Source: an uncultured Pseudomonadota bacterium
GTDB lineage: Bacteria; Pseudomonadota; Alphaproteobacteria; Rs-D84
Direction: 5' to 3'
Assembly (NCBI GenBank): GCA_902802115.1
Contig: CADCKW010000005.1
Location: 62,001-126,000 of the forward strand
Length of the DNA: 64,000 bases
Of this stretch, positions 24,924 through 34,360 are shown one piece after another; position 1 is the first letter of the stretch; each line of letters starts with the position of its first letter. The notes beneath the pieces are model-generated. The model made no database searches. It worked only from the letters and a program-made list of their open reading frames with translations, and was not told the DNA's origin. A program made the position numbers and the translations under genes.

Positions 24924-26135
24924 TTATTTTACAACAACACGCAAAAATGTTTTTTTGCCTTTTTGAACCATGTGTTCTGCTTTGGATACGACGAATTCTT
25001 TATCAGTAATTTTTTCATTATCGATTTGAATTCCACCCTGTTCGACATTTCGGCGTGCCTCGGATTTGGAATCGAATAAACCTGTGGCAACCAAATAATC
25101 AATGATTTTCATCTCGCCCGCCATATCGATTTCAACAGATGGCACATTTTCCGCATTTGCACCACCGGCAAACAATGCCGCCGCCGCAGATTCCGCATCA
25201 CGTGCGGCATCCGCCCCATGTGCAATTTCGGTCGCAGCGTAAGCCAAAATCTTTTTTGCCTCGTTCAATTCTGCGCCTTGCAATTTGGATAATCTTTCAA
25301 TTTCATCTAATGGTAATTCAGTAAATATTTTCAAGAATTTTTCAACCAAATCGTCCGGCGTATTGCGGAAATATTGATAGTATTCATAAGGCGTCGTTTT
25401 ATCTTCATTAACCCAAACCGCATTACCCGCAGATTTTCCAATTTTATTTCCGTTTGCATCGGTAATCAGTGATGTTGATAATACAAATGCTTCTTTACCC
25501 AATTTTTTACGAATTAATTCCACACCCATAATCGCATTACCCCATTGGTCTGCACCACAGAGTTGTAATACGCAATTATGTTCGCGATAAAGTGTCAAGA
25601 AATCAACAGCCTGAAAAGTCATATAATTAAATTCCAAGAAAGTCATACCATTTTCCAAACGTTTTTTCACACTTTCCATCGACAGCATACGTGGAATTGT
25701 AAAATCCAAACCATATTGTGCCAAGAAATCCAAATGCGAATACCCACGCATCCAGTCATAGTTATCAACAATCAACGCGTCCGCCGCGCCATCACCAAAG
25801 CGCAAAAATTTAGAATAAGATTTTTTCAATCCCGCGACATTTTTCGCCAAAACTTCTTCGGTCATCATGGGGCGACCGGTATCACGACCCGATGGGTCAC
25901 CAATACGACCCGTTGCGCCACCAACCAACATCAATGGTTTATGACCATATTTTTGCAACCAACGCATCATCATAACCGGAACAAGGTGCCCCACATGCAA
26001 AGAATCAGCCGTTGGGTCCGAACCCAAATAAACTGCGATTTGTCCGTTATCCAATAAATCCGCCACCGCGTCCATATTCGAGCATTGATTGATAAAACCG
26101 CGCTGGGTCAATTCATACATTAAATTGTTTTTCAT
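24924..26135 (-). CDS. tyrS: Tyrosyl-tRNA synthetase
   Basis: 403 residues from ATG 26135 with AAAAGG upstream. The class I HIGH motif is HVGH in DSLHVGHLVPVMMMRW; KMSKS appears as KIGKS in NGNKIGKSAGNAVW. Other marks are LRFGDGAADALIVDNYDW and QLCGADQWGNAIMG. The C-terminal S4-like RNA-binding domain (SEARRNVEQGGIQIDNEKI) is present. Probably co-transcribed with envC. Confidence 0.95.
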   Translation of the reverse strand: MKNNLMYELTQRGFINQCSNMDAVADLLDNGQIAVYLGSDPTADSLHVGHLVPVMMMRWLQKYGHKPLMLVGGATGRIGDPSGRDTGRPMMTEEVLAKNVAGLKKSYSKFLRFGDGAADALIVDNYDWMRGYSHLDFLAQYGLDFTIPRMLSMESVKKRLENGMTFLEFNYMTFQAVDFLTLYREHNCVLQLCGADQWGNAIMGVELIRKKLGKEAFVLSTSLITDANGNKIGKSAGNAVWVNEDKTTPYEYYQYFRNTPDDLVEKFLKIFTELPLDEIERLSKLQGAELNEAKKILAYAATEIAHGADAARDAESAAAALFAGGANAENVPSVEIDMAGEMKIIDYLVATGLFDSKSEARRNVEQGGIQIDNEKITDKEFVVSKAEHMVQKGKKTFLRVVVK

Positions 26136-26204
26136 CACAAAACCTTTTTCTATATCACAGAAAATGATACCACGAAAAATAATGCGTTGCAACACCAAGA
26201 TTCA

Positions 26205-26242
26205 AAGAAAAATCCGCCAATTTTAATTTGGCGGATTTTTTT
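26205..26242 (-). terminator. Terminator after the small gene 26241-26417
   Basis: AAAATCCGCCAA-N7-TTGGCGGATTTT (26209-26239), T-run on the minus strand. Confidence 0.85.
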
Positions 26243-26417
26243 ATCGAACATGAAAAATACGTTTCACGCGCAACCGCAATTTTTCCAACACATCCGCACG
26301 TGTGCCGGAAAATTCTTCATGTCCCGCGCATGAATCAAACGCGACATGATAATTTCCATTTTTATCACATAACACAACAGTATTTTGAATTGGATAATTT
26401 TCAGTTTTTTTATACAT
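26241..26417 (-). CDS. Small conserved-looking protein of unknown function
   Basis: 58 residues from ATG 26417 behind AAAGGGAT (an earlier in-frame start at 26450 has no such site). The sequence has a beta-hairpin look (NTVVLCDKNGNYHVAFDSC) followed by a basic helix (RADVLEKLRLRVKRIF). Not recognised. It lies between tsf and a terminator, after a hairpin at 26441-26467. Confidence 0.6.
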   Translation of the reverse strand: MYKKTENYPIQNTVVLCDKNGNYHVAFDSCAGHEEFSGTRADVLEKLRLRVKRIFHVR

Positions 26418-26440
26418 TTTTAATCCCTTTTCGATGGAAA

Positions 26441-26467
26441 AGTCGCACAAATAAAATCTGTGCGACT
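26441..26467 (-). terminator. Hairpin between tsf and the small gene
   Basis: AGTCGCACA-N9-TGTGCGACT followed on the minus strand by CTTTTCC. It is probably a weak terminator or attenuator after tsf; the ribosome site of the 58-residue gene lies just beyond. Confidence 0.55.
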
Positions 26468-26495
26468 CTCTCCATTATTTTTATTTACAGGTCCA

Positions 26496-27365
26496 TTATT
26501 GCAACATTTTTGCAACTTCGTCCGCCAAGTTATCTTCGCGTTTTTGGATACCTTCACCCAAAACATAGTATGCAAACCCAGCCAATTTACCGCCATGTTC
26601 TGCGATAACATCTTTCACTTTCTTTGATGGGTCCATAACAAATGGTTGTTCTTCTAATACTGATTCCGCATACCATTTTTGGATACGACCATCGACCATT
26701 TTTTCAACGATGTTTTCTGGTTTGCCTGCTGTTGCACCAGATTCAATGAACACCTTCTTTTCGCGTTCAACTGCCTCTGGATTAACATCGGCAATTGTCA
26801 TAAATTCAGGTTTATTTGCCGCAATGTGCATTGCAATCTTTGGTCCAATTTCATCGATTTTTGGGTCGTTTCCATTGATAGCAACCGCAACACCGATTTG
26901 TCCCATACCTGGAACCAATGCATTGTGAATATATGAATAAATATGGTCACCAGAAACCTTTGCAACACGACGCAAATTCATATTTTCACCGATTGTAGAA
27001 ATTGTTGCCGCGATATCATCTTTGACCGCCGCCAATGTGGCATCAAAATCGCCAGACAATTCCAACGCTTTGTTTGCGACATCAGCAACCAATTTTTGGA
27101 ATTTTTCGTTCTTGGCAACGAAATCTGTTTCAGCATTTAATTCAACAACACAGCCCAAATTATCACATTTAACCACAGTCACCAAACCAGATGCCGCCAC
27201 ACGACCAGCCTTGGATGCCGCCTTGACAATACCCTTTTTACGCAACCAATCAGCCGCAGCCTCGATATCACCATTATTTTCGATTAACGCTTTTTTGCAA
27301 TCCAACATACCCGCAGCAGTTTTTTCGCGCAGTTCTTGGATTAATTTTGCTGTCACTTCTGCCAT
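26496..27365 (-). CDS. tsf: Elongation factor Ts
   Basis: 289 residues. N-terminal UBA-like domain VTAKLIQELREKTAAGMLDCKKAL, then the EF-Tu contact TDFVAKNEKF and core subdomains. It exchanges GDP for GTP on EF-Tu. rpsB lies upstream in the usual rpsB-tsf order, separated by a perfect 22-bp palindrome. ATG 27365 with AAAGGAAAT upstream. Confidence 0.97.
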   Translation of the reverse strand: MAEVTAKLIQELREKTAAGMLDCKKALIENNGDIEAAADWLRKKGIVKAASKAGRVAASGLVTVVKCDNLGCVVELNAETDFVAKNEKFQKLVADVANKALELSGDFDATLAAVKDDIAATISTIGENMNLRRVAKVSGDHIYSYIHNALVPGMGQIGVAVAINGNDPKIDEIGPKIAMHIAANKPEFMTIADVNPEAVEREKKVFIESGATAGKPENIVEKMVDGRIQKWYAESVLEEQPFVMDPSKKVKDVIAEHGGKLAGFAYYVLGEGIQKREDNLADEVAKMLQ

Positions 27366-27405
27366 TGTAATTTCCTTTCTTGTATAAATAGATTAAAAAT
27401 TCTGC

Positions 27406-27427
27406 GTTCGGGGACATGTCCCCGAAC
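27406..27427. other. Perfect palindrome between rpsB and tsf
   Basis: GTTCGGGG-ACATGT-CCCCGAAC, self-complementary over 22 bp, with no T-run. It may be an RNA hairpin setting the rpsB/tsf ratio or a protein site. Confidence 0.6.
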
Positions 27428-27440
27428 AACATTTATATTT

Positions 27441-28277
27441 TTATTTGTCGGCTTTCTTGTCGCGACGTTCTGCGCGTGCCACCGATGCCTTGGATTTTTC
27501 TTTGGCCTCTTTGTCTTTCAAATCGGCTTCCATTTCATCGGCCGCGTCCATATCGCCGTCTGCTTTCTTGGCAGCCGCACCGCCCAAACGTTTTTCAATA
27601 CCAGACAAAATTGCATCAACGAACAAATCGCAATACAATTGTGTTGCGCGTGCCGCGTCATCATTACCCGGCACAGGATAATCAACAGCCTCTGGATTTG
27701 CGTTTGTATCACAAATAGCAATTGTTGGGATATCCAAAATTCTGGCTTCACGAACCGCGTTCATTTCACGTGGCACATCGATAACAATCATTGCCTGGGG
27801 TGTTCCATGCATTTCCAAAATACCACCGAACACAGAACGCAATTTTTCAATTTCTTTGGTCATAACACCGACTTCTTTTTTGGTTAATCCCAATTTGTCA
27901 GCATTTGCAACATCGTTTTCCATTTTTTTCAAACGACGAATAGATTGCGAAACCGTTGTCCAGTTTGTCAGCATACCGCCCAACCAACGATTATTTACAT
28001 AGTATTGACCGCAACGTTCCGCCGCGTCTTTGACAATATCCTTGGCTTGGTGCTTGGTTGCAACGAACAAGATTTTACCACCGGCGGCGGCGACAGCCTC
28101 CAACGCGACCAACGCACGATACAACAACGGTGCAGTTTTGTTCAAATTGATAATGTGAATTTTATCTTTGACGCCATAAACGTATGGGGTCATCAAAGGG
28201 TTCCAACGACGAGTATGGTGTCCAAAATGAACGCCGGCCTCCATCAATTGTTTCATAGTAAATGTAGGCAATGCCAT
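27441..28277 (-). CDS. rpsB: 30S ribosomal protein S2
   Basis: 278 residues from ATG 28277 with AAGGAT upstream. S2 marks: MKQLMEAGVHFGHHTRRWNP, LFVATKHQAKDIVKDAAERC, VNNRWLGGMLTNW, DVPREMNAVREA. The C-terminal 45 residues form a charged Ala/Lys/Asp/Glu tail (AAAKKADGDMDAADEMEADL...), an extension beyond the core. Confidence 0.97.
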   Translation of the reverse strand: MALPTFTMKQLMEAGVHFGHHTRRWNPLMTPYVYGVKDKIHIINLNKTAPLLYRALVALEAVAAAGGKILFVATKHQAKDIVKDAAERCGQYYVNNRWLGGMLTNWTTVSQSIRRLKKMENDVANADKLGLTKKEVGVMTKEIEKLRSVFGGILEMHGTPQAMIVIDVPREMNAVREARILDIPTIAICDTNANPEAVDYPVPGNDDAARATQLYCDLFVDAILSGIEKRLGGAAAKKADGDMDAADEMEADLKDKEAKEKSKASVARAERRDKKADK

Positions 28278-28419
28278 AATTTTATCCTTTTTTCTGTTAA
28301 TTCCTCGTTCCCATGGATTTAGCCAAAAACAGCGGTTTTTGGACAGAATCAACCACGAAAACTGTGTTCTTCGTCAAACGACGTGCCACAATTTTGCCAC
28401 AAAGATATTGAAATTGCAA

Positions 28420-28450
28420 GAAAAAACCGCCACAATCGGCGGATTTTTTT
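28420..28450 (-). terminator. Terminator after 28450-28851
   Basis: AAACCGCC-ACAAT-CGGCGGATTT hairpin (about 28425-28447), with an A-run on the plus strand giving T on one side. Confidence 0.75.
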
Positions 28451-28851
28451 TATCTTTGTTCTTGTTTCGCTGTCCTTAACAATTTCAAACGAAAATCCGC
28501 ATTATTGCGTGCCCAACGCAACGTATCACTCGCAACATGACGTGGCACGGCAAATGAATTAGAGCAAACAAAATCACCCTCTGGCACACCGTTTAATACA
28601 ACGCGACTCCATACATATTTCCCATTTTTACCAACCGGTTTTCCAACTTGGTTTTCTTTGCCTGCGGTTTCAGACAACAATACATGAATACCAGAAACAA
28701 ATGGGGATTCTTCTTGAATATCATTAAAGAAATTCTGGATATCTTTTGGGAACAATATTTCTTCACCACGATATGTTGTCGCGGGTTTTCCACCCACAAA
28801 AATCCCATTTTTATTTACTGTTATATAATCTTGATTTGAAATATTATACAT
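28450..28851 (-). CDS. Unknown protein, paralogue of 29234-29764
   Basis: 133 residues from ATG 28851 with AGGGGAT upstream. The first half, DYITVNKNGIFVGGKPATTY, LFPKDIQNFF and SGIHVLLSET, aligns with EYIKIISDGTMVGGKPAEHY, CPDDLRMHM and IEVHVMSSES of the protein at 29234. No signal peptide, no known motif. The two belong to a cluster of four small unknown genes between rpsB and the envelope genes. Confidence 0.75.
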   Translation of the reverse strand: MYNISNQDYITVNKNGIFVGGKPATTYRGEEILFPKDIQNFFNDIQEESPFVSGIHVLLSETAGKENQVGKPVGKNGKYVWSRVVLNGVPEGDFVCSNSFAVPRHVASDTLRWARNNADFRLKLLRTAKQEQR

Positions 28852-28907
28852 GACATATCCCCTTTTTTGTATCACCGACAAAATAGCAACAAATTAAACA
28901 ATGTCAA

Positions 28908-28939
28908 TAAAAAACCGCCAAAATGGACGGTTTTTTCTA
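28908..28939 (-). terminator. Terminator after 28960-29220
   Basis: AAACCG(C)C-AAAAT-GG(A)CGGTTT at about 28914-28933, with poly-T/A flanks. Confidence 0.7.
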
Positions 28940-28959
28940 TTTAGATCATATAAATTAAA

Positions 28960-29220
28960 TTACCGACCACGATTCCATGGACACGACAGACAAAAATTTC
29001 GTGGATACGGCAGATTTTTCTCTTTTGCAGAATAATTTCTCCAAAAATTTAAATGCACAATCGTGATACGTCCCATATGTTCCACTTGATAATCTGTATA
29101 ACCCTGATTTTCAAGGAATTTCAAATAAGGGCAACTATGACGAACATCGGTATTATCACAATCAACATTGAGAATACTGGTTGCCGCATTATGAAAATCC
29201 ACATAAGGATATACGGACAT
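28960..29220 (-). CDS. Small unknown protein with several Cys
   Basis: 86 residues from ATG 29220, preceded by AAAAAGG (an in-frame ATG 17 codons earlier overlaps the upstream gene). It has five Cys, including HSCPYLKFLENQGY and a C-terminal CLSCPW, which could bind metal. Fourteen bp downstream of 29234-29764. Not recognised. Confidence 0.65.
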   Translation of the reverse strand: MSVYPYVDFHNAATSILNVDCDNTDVRHSCPYLKFLENQGYTDYQVEHMGRITIVHLNFWRNYSAKEKNLPYPRNFCLSCPWNRGR

Positions 29221-29233
29221 TTTGTTTGCCTTT

Positions 29234-29764
29234 TTATCTTTTGTTTTGTTGTGTTTCGGCAATTTTTTCAATCATGATTCTGTATCCATTGATTTCCAAC
29301 GGTTTGCCAGCATAATCAAATAAATTTGCATTTTGTAATACGTTAACTAATGATGCAGTCACATCAGGTTTATATGAAAACAGATTATGTAAAAATCTAG
29401 TATCGTTATCTAAAAAATACATACTGTGGTATGCACACATTTTTGCACATCGTTCAGCTGTATCGTATGTTTTTACCTTAATCCACCTGGAAAGAAGACC
29501 ACTGTTATATCTTACACGACACCATGCATGCGGGCCGTGTTTATATGAAGGCAGCCCCACACCAATCCTTGGATACGGGCTTTCTGATGACATTACGTGC
29601 ACTTCGATAATATTCGGAAAATCACGTTGTATATGGTCCATATGCATACGCAAATCATCAGGACACCAGATTGCTTGATGGCGATAGTGTTCTGCGGGTT
29701 TTCCGCCGACCATTGTTCCGTCAGAAATAATTTTAATATATTCTGTATTTGGAATATCTGTCAT
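29234..29764 (-). CDS. Unknown protein, paralogue of 28450-28851 with extra C-terminal part
   Basis: 176 residues from ATG 29764. The N-terminal 60 residues match the 28450 protein (the VGGKPAEHYRH region, HMDHIQRDF, HVMSSE). The remainder (TRFLHNLFSYKPDVTASLVN, NGYRIMIEKIAETQQN) is unique. The next gene upstream ends at 29778, so the group 29778-29234-28960 is likely one operon. Confidence 0.75.
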   Translation of the reverse strand: MTDIPNTEYIKIISDGTMVGGKPAEHYRHQAIWCPDDLRMHMDHIQRDFPNIIEVHVMSSESPYPRIGVGLPSYKHGPHAWCRVRYNSGLLSRWIKVKTYDTAERCAKMCAYHSMYFLDNDTRFLHNLFSYKPDVTASLVNVLQNANLFDYAGKPLEINGYRIMIEKIAETQQNKR

Positions 29765-29777
29765 GATTGCGAACCTT

Positions 29778-30914
29778 TTATCTGTTATGCTCCAATTTGC
29801 AAGCCTTGTGCGCAGCATCCAGTTTAAGTTTAAGAGCATTCATATCAGTTTTGTTTGCCAGTTTTACATCTATACGATTTTGGAATAATGTATCACGTCC
29901 TGTCGCAGATATCGCGTGATTCCAATTTTCAACACTTGTTTTCATAACCAAAGGTTTTACTTCTTTATAGACCGGGCAATTTTCCAAACAAACATCGCAA
30001 TCACAGCATACATCAAAAGATGCTGGATCATCAAATCGCACAAATGTAAATTTTCTTTGTTGCGGTTGCGCTTTTTTTCTGAAAGCCAAACTATTTCTAA
30101 CATCGTTTAACATTCCGCCATCAACTTCGGTTGCAGAAACGTTTGTGCCACGTGTAAAAGCCTCGTAATGACGCTTTAAACTTTCAATACCGTATTTTTC
30201 AGCATATGCAACATAGCACGCTTTACGTAAACGGTCTGGGCAATCACTGTCCATTAAATAATGGATTGCTGGATTTTCTCCCCAACATTCTTTGTGGAGC
30301 CAATGTGTTGCGGTTGCCATAAAGACATCAATAAAATTTTGTTCGCTTAAACAATCATATTGCATCCATTTCAATGCACGATAATTTGTGCGTGCAGCCA
30401 ACCTGCAAATTTCTTTATATTTCCCTGATTCTAAAAATTTAGGATCAACCAATGCCATTTGTCGTGCATATACGTCGCCCCGTGTGTCATCAATGTTTGC
30501 CAAACAATATTCCGCACATACCGCTATCTTGGCCAATTCGAAATATGTTTGTTTGGTCAATTTATGTTCAACCGGTTTTACCAATACAAACAGCAATCCT
30601 TCACGTGATAACGGTGTTTTGAAAATACGGATATATTGTTCGTTATTGATGTGGTATTTTACAGGATCAACAAACATAATATTTTCATGTGCACGAATAT
30701 TTGCATCGGTACAATTTATAAAATCTTCACAAATTTCGGTATATTCTTCGGCATCTTTTGGACCACCAATCATATCCATCATTTCCATATAGGAACGCAA
30801 ATTATAGCCTTTGTGGAAACCTTTCTTGGCAAAATCTTCAACCATTTGTCTGTGTTCTTGGCGTGCTTTTTCACGCATCATTTTTTGCATAGGACTTTCA
30901 TGAAAATTTGACAT
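29778..30914 (-). CDS. Unknown protein with a Cys cluster resembling an iron-sulfur site
   Basis: 378 residues from ATG 30914 with AAGGAA upstream. Mostly helical and charged. Near residue 315 lies VCCDCDVCLENCPVYKE, close to the C-x2-C-x3-CP spacing of ferredoxin-type sites but with only one such cluster; it could hold a cluster or zinc. No transmembrane segment or signal peptide. First gene of the small-protein operon. Function unknown. Confidence 0.75.
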   Translation of the reverse strand: MSNFHESPMQKMMREKARQEHRQMVEDFAKKGFHKGYNLRSYMEMMDMIGGPKDAEEYTEICEDFINCTDANIRAHENIMFVDPVKYHINNEQYIRIFKTPLSREGLLFVLVKPVEHKLTKQTYFELAKIAVCAEYCLANIDDTRGDVYARQMALVDPKFLESGKYKEICRLAARTNYRALKWMQYDCLSEQNFIDVFMATATHWLHKECWGENPAIHYLMDSDCPDRLRKACYVAYAEKYGIESLKRHYEAFTRGTNVSATEVDGGMLNDVRNSLAFRKKAQPQQRKFTFVRFDDPASFDVCCDCDVCLENCPVYKEVKPLVMKTSVENWNHAISATGRDTLFQNRIDVKLANKTDMNALKLKLDAAHKACKLEHNR

Positions 30915-31037
30915 TTTGAATTTCCTTTTTGTATATCTCAACCTTAACCATACACGAAAACCACATATTGTCAATAAAAAAAACACCCAAAACCAACGGA
31001 GTTTATGCGGTTTTATCAACCAGATAAAATGTAATAA

Positions 31038-31062
31038 AAAACGGCGCAGATGCGCCGTTATA
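31038..31062 (-). terminator. Terminator after 31069-31935
   Basis: AACGGCGCA-GA-TGCGCCGTT (about 31040-31059) next to an A-run (T-run on the minus strand). Confidence 0.8.
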
Positions 31063-31068
31063 ACCAAT

Positions 31069-31935
31069 TTATTCCAACGATTCTGCGCGTTTCAAATTGA
31101 ACTTATTGATATAGTTAAATGACAAACCAAATGTCATATTCGAACCATAATTTTCCGCCGAACGCGCTTTGGCCAAACGATAATTAACATATGGACCAAA
31201 TGTAAAATCACCCCACAGGTTTGTATCCAAACGCGCATTTACCAACAAATCACGTTCAAAATCAGTCGGCACATATTGTGAATAATTCAAATATTCACGA
31301 TAGTATCCATCACTGTTGAAACGAACACCTTCGCGAATTTCATATTCTGCACGCCATCCGGCCTCTAATGCGAATTTGCTAACTGGGTCGTCCATATATG
31401 TAAAATCATTTTCATAAACCGCGGTGGTATATAGAGTTTTAAATATCGCATGGTCAAACAATGCGATACCGGCACTGGGGCGCAACACACGACGACGTTT
31501 TGGACTGCCCACGAATTCTGTTTCATACTCTGTTCGCATGATTGGACCCAATTTCACATTTTCCCAATCCCAAACCGCATAAGACAAATCAGATGTGAAT
31601 AAGATTTTATCAGCCTTTTCGTCGGTTGTCGATGGTGCATTATATGGTTTCAATGTTGTTTTTCCATAATCCATATACAGTGAATTATCCCAACGGAGCC
31701 TATCAAAACCATATTCCAATGCTGTATCAAAAACACCAACAAAAGAATCCTGACCCGATGCAGTAAATGCCGCAACTGGCGAATTAGAATATTCTTCGGC
31801 ATGACCAATTTGTGTCTTGGTCCAATCGACACCAATGCGACGAATATTTAAATCAAATTTAGATTCATGTGGTGTTTCCAATGCAAACGATGCAAATGGC
31901 ATAAAACATAAAACAGCAGTTAAAATTTTTTTCAT
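31069..31935 (-). CDS. Outer-membrane beta-barrel-like protein
   Basis: 288 residues with signal peptide (MKKILTAVLCFMPFASFA). Repeated amphipathic strands rich in Tyr/Phe/Trp (GVFDTALEYGFDRLRWDNSLYMDYG, and similar) suggest a barrel of about ten or more strands. The last strand NMTFGLSFNYINKFNL is followed by a short tail rather than ending in Phe. No family recognised. It is followed at once by a terminator. Confidence 0.7.
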   Translation of the reverse strand: MKKILTAVLCFMPFASFALETPHESKFDLNIRRIGVDWTKTQIGHAEEYSNSPVAAFTASGQDSFVGVFDTALEYGFDRLRWDNSLYMDYGKTTLKPYNAPSTTDEKADKILFTSDLSYAVWDWENVKLGPIMRTEYETEFVGSPKRRRVLRPSAGIALFDHAIFKTLYTTAVYENDFTYMDDPVSKFALEAGWRAEYEIREGVRFNSDGYYREYLNYSQYVPTDFERDLLVNARLDTNLWGDFTFGPYVNYRLAKARSAENYGSNMTFGLSFNYINKFNLKRAESLE

Positions 31936-32016
31936 ATCCTATCCTTTATTGAAAATATTCACAAATCAAAAGACAGGACAAAGTTAAAAAAAATAAAAAA
32001 TTATTTCAACAAAAAC

Positions 32017-32643
32017 TTAACGCCAAATTCTGTATCCACCGGTCACAGATTGCACACCCCAACCATTTTCGCGCAATGCACGTATCAGTTTTGATGCATC
32101 TTTATCAACAACAACAAACGAAACGTTATTCCCAGTAATCTTGGTCGTTGCCAAATCCAAACCGGCATTACGCACCGCCGCATTTAAATCCGCCCAATCC
32201 GTCATTGGTCGCAACAAAGTAATATTAAACACGACATGATTTTCCACCTGTACAACCGCATTTGACGACGGCAACCAATTTTGAACAGAATATTTTTCCA
32301 TAAAAGACCGCGCTGCATCGCCATCAATTACAAAAGAAATATTTGCCGTATATGTTGTATCAGACACGCGTTCGCCCGCCACAGACGATGAAGAAATCAT
32401 ATTCATCAATTCTTCGTTTGAACTTTTTTGCACCGCCGCAGACAACTGTTCTGGATTGGCATAATTTTTTAATTCACGAACAATCACATCGCGACGCGCC
32501 GAATTAAAAGCCTTGCTCTTTGCCGCCGCCGCCGTATCCGCCGTCACATTAACAGACGTCGTCCCGGTAATTTCAACCGCATTGACCGAAAATATGGTCA
32601 TTACACACAAAGCAAACGCATAAATCCATTTATTCAAACGCAT
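32017..32643 (-). CDS. Periplasmic protein of unknown function
   Basis: 208 residues from ATG 32643; in-frame GTG 32649 is possible. Signal peptide MRLNKWIYAFALCVMTIFSV ending VNA. It begins with EITGTTSVNVTADTAAAAKS, AFNSARRDVIVREL, as in DUF2066-like or BON-like periplasmic proteins, and ends GWGVQSVTGGYRIW. It lies 12 bp downstream of the barrel gene 32656-34269 and is likely co-expressed with it, so an envelope assembly role is possible. Confidence 0.7.
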   Translation of the reverse strand: MRLNKWIYAFALCVMTIFSVNAVEITGTTSVNVTADTAAAAKSKAFNSARRDVIVRELKNYANPEQLSAAVQKSSNEELMNMISSSSVAGERVSDTTYTANISFVIDGDAARSFMEKYSVQNWLPSSNAVVQVENHVVFNITLLRPMTDWADLNAAVRNAGLDLATTKITGNNVSFVVVDKDASKLIRALRENGWGVQSVTGGYRIWR

Positions 32644-32655
32644 ATTCACCAAACC

Positions 32656-34269
32656 TTAAAACTTTGCCAAAATACCGACACGCAATCCCAATGATTTATA
32701 CACCGATTCGATTTCATCTGCAACTGTTTGTGACCAACCGCCCGCAGCCAAAGCATTTATATCGGCAATCACACCCAAATTACTTTCATATACCGCCTTG
32801 TCTTCGGTCAAATCACGACCAGAGACCGCGGTCCAATTCAAATAATTTGAACCACCATAAACCCCCTCCAGATACGTATTTGTCGTTGTGGCCGGTGTTA
32901 AATAATTAGATGTATAATATCCTTGATTCAAGAACGATGTCGCATCAGCCTTGCCAATATGATAATAATCAAATGTCACACCAACACTCAACATCACAGA
33001 ATTTGTTATTGAATGCATCCAATTTGTCAAGAACCCAAAATGATACGCATCACCGAAACCACCCTTGTCTTCCAAACTTTTTGGGTGTTGCCAGTCTGGA
33101 CGATATGGTTGATCGGCGGTTGCGGTATATGTCGGCAAACCAAATTCCAAACGCGCGTTAATCGCATCATCTGCCGAAAAATCGTATTCCATATCCAATG
33201 CCAAATAAGGTCCCGTCCATTCAACCTCATAAGAATGACTCACACCGTCTTGGTAATAATAATATGTATTTTCTGTTTCGACATATAAATTACCACTGGT
33301 GACAGATGGCACCTTGATATAACTGTATGTATCAATAATACCATCACCGTTCAAATCCGTTCCATCAATTGTTCCCAACAAAGGCGAATTATTATCATCA
33401 ACAAAAACCAAGAAAGGCAAACACTGGGTTTCACCACCCGCAGATTGACAATAATTTGTTGCACCATTTGCTGTATCCAAAGATATTCCATAATTACGTT
33501 TGGTATCCAATTTATATTTAAACATACGATAACCAACAGATGGTGTCATGCGAAAGCCGCCAATTTTCCACATATCGACCAAACCAATTCCGGCATACAT
33601 TCCCATCAAATTGCCGTCATTTGATGTTCCAACCGACAAAGCATGTCCTTGCTGGGACCACACCTGATCAGCCACACCATCATCATCAAGATCAACGTTC
33701 CAATCTTGCAAGAAAAATCCGCCACCGGTAATATCGTCATCGACCATAGACGAATCGCCAAACTGCATACCGTATTGACCACCCAAGGTCAATCGAACCA
33801 AACTGTTGCCCAAATAAAAATTATAATTTGCAGATGCATCAAACACATTCCAATTTATATTATCATAATGCAATTTTGACCCAGCGGTACTCATATCAAA
33901 ACGCCATGATGCCAACTGGTGTGAAATACCGGCATTTAAACTCAAACCCGTATCGGCATAATTACCCGAATAAGGCTGTGTTTGACGAACGACTGTCCGG
34001 GTTGTTGTCCGCTGTTGCGTATTATTTGCACGCACATTGGCATTTGCATTAACATTTGAATTACAACCACCATTTGCCGCACCACATGTGCCGTTCGGTG
34101 TCACATACGCATTTATTCCGCCGCCATTATACAGTGAATCTGCATATGGCCCGCCATAGTTGCGTTGAATCGTTCCATTATAATTATAGTATGTTCCCGC
34201 CGCATTCGCTATAAACGGCAACAACGCAAACACAGAACAATTCAAAAAAACACCGATTTTCCCAGCCAT
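32656..34269 (-). CDS. Large outer-membrane beta-barrel protein
   Basis: 537 residues with a signal peptide ending IANA. Residues about 65-100 are a low-complexity Asn/Thr linker (NSNVNANANVRANNTQ). The rest alternates aromatic amphipathic strands and ends in ILAKF, the terminal Phe recognised by the BAM complex. Two acidic loops look like calcium sites: DLDDDGVADQ and DLNGDGIIDT. Function unknown; possibly a porin or an adhesin-like barrel. Confidence 0.75.
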   Translation of the reverse strand: MAGKIGVFLNCSVFALLPFIANAAGTYYNYNGTIQRNYGGPYADSLYNGGGINAYVTPNGTCGAANGGCNSNVNANANVRANNTQQRTTTRTVVRQTQPYSGNYADTGLSLNAGISHQLASWRFDMSTAGSKLHYDNINWNVFDASANYNFYLGNSLVRLTLGGQYGMQFGDSSMVDDDITGGGFFLQDWNVDLDDDGVADQVWSQQGHALSVGTSNDGNLMGMYAGIGLVDMWKIGGFRMTPSVGYRMFKYKLDTKRNYGISLDTANGATNYCQSAGGETQCLPFLVFVDDNNSPLLGTIDGTDLNGDGIIDTYSYIKVPSVTSGNLYVETENTYYYYQDGVSHSYEVEWTGPYLALDMEYDFSADDAINARLEFGLPTYTATADQPYRPDWQHPKSLEDKGGFGDAYHFGFLTNWMHSITNSVMLSVGVTFDYYHIGKADATSFLNQGYYTSNYLTPATTTNTYLEGVYGGSNYLNWTAVSGRDLTEDKAVYESNLGVIADINALAAGGWSQTVADEIESVYKSLGLRVGILAKF

Positions 34270-34360
34270 TTTTCCTTACCTTTACTATTATCGCCCCTAT
34301 TATATCATAAAAAACTTGAAAAGAAAATAGGTTATTGCAACAATACACCAAGAATTTTTT

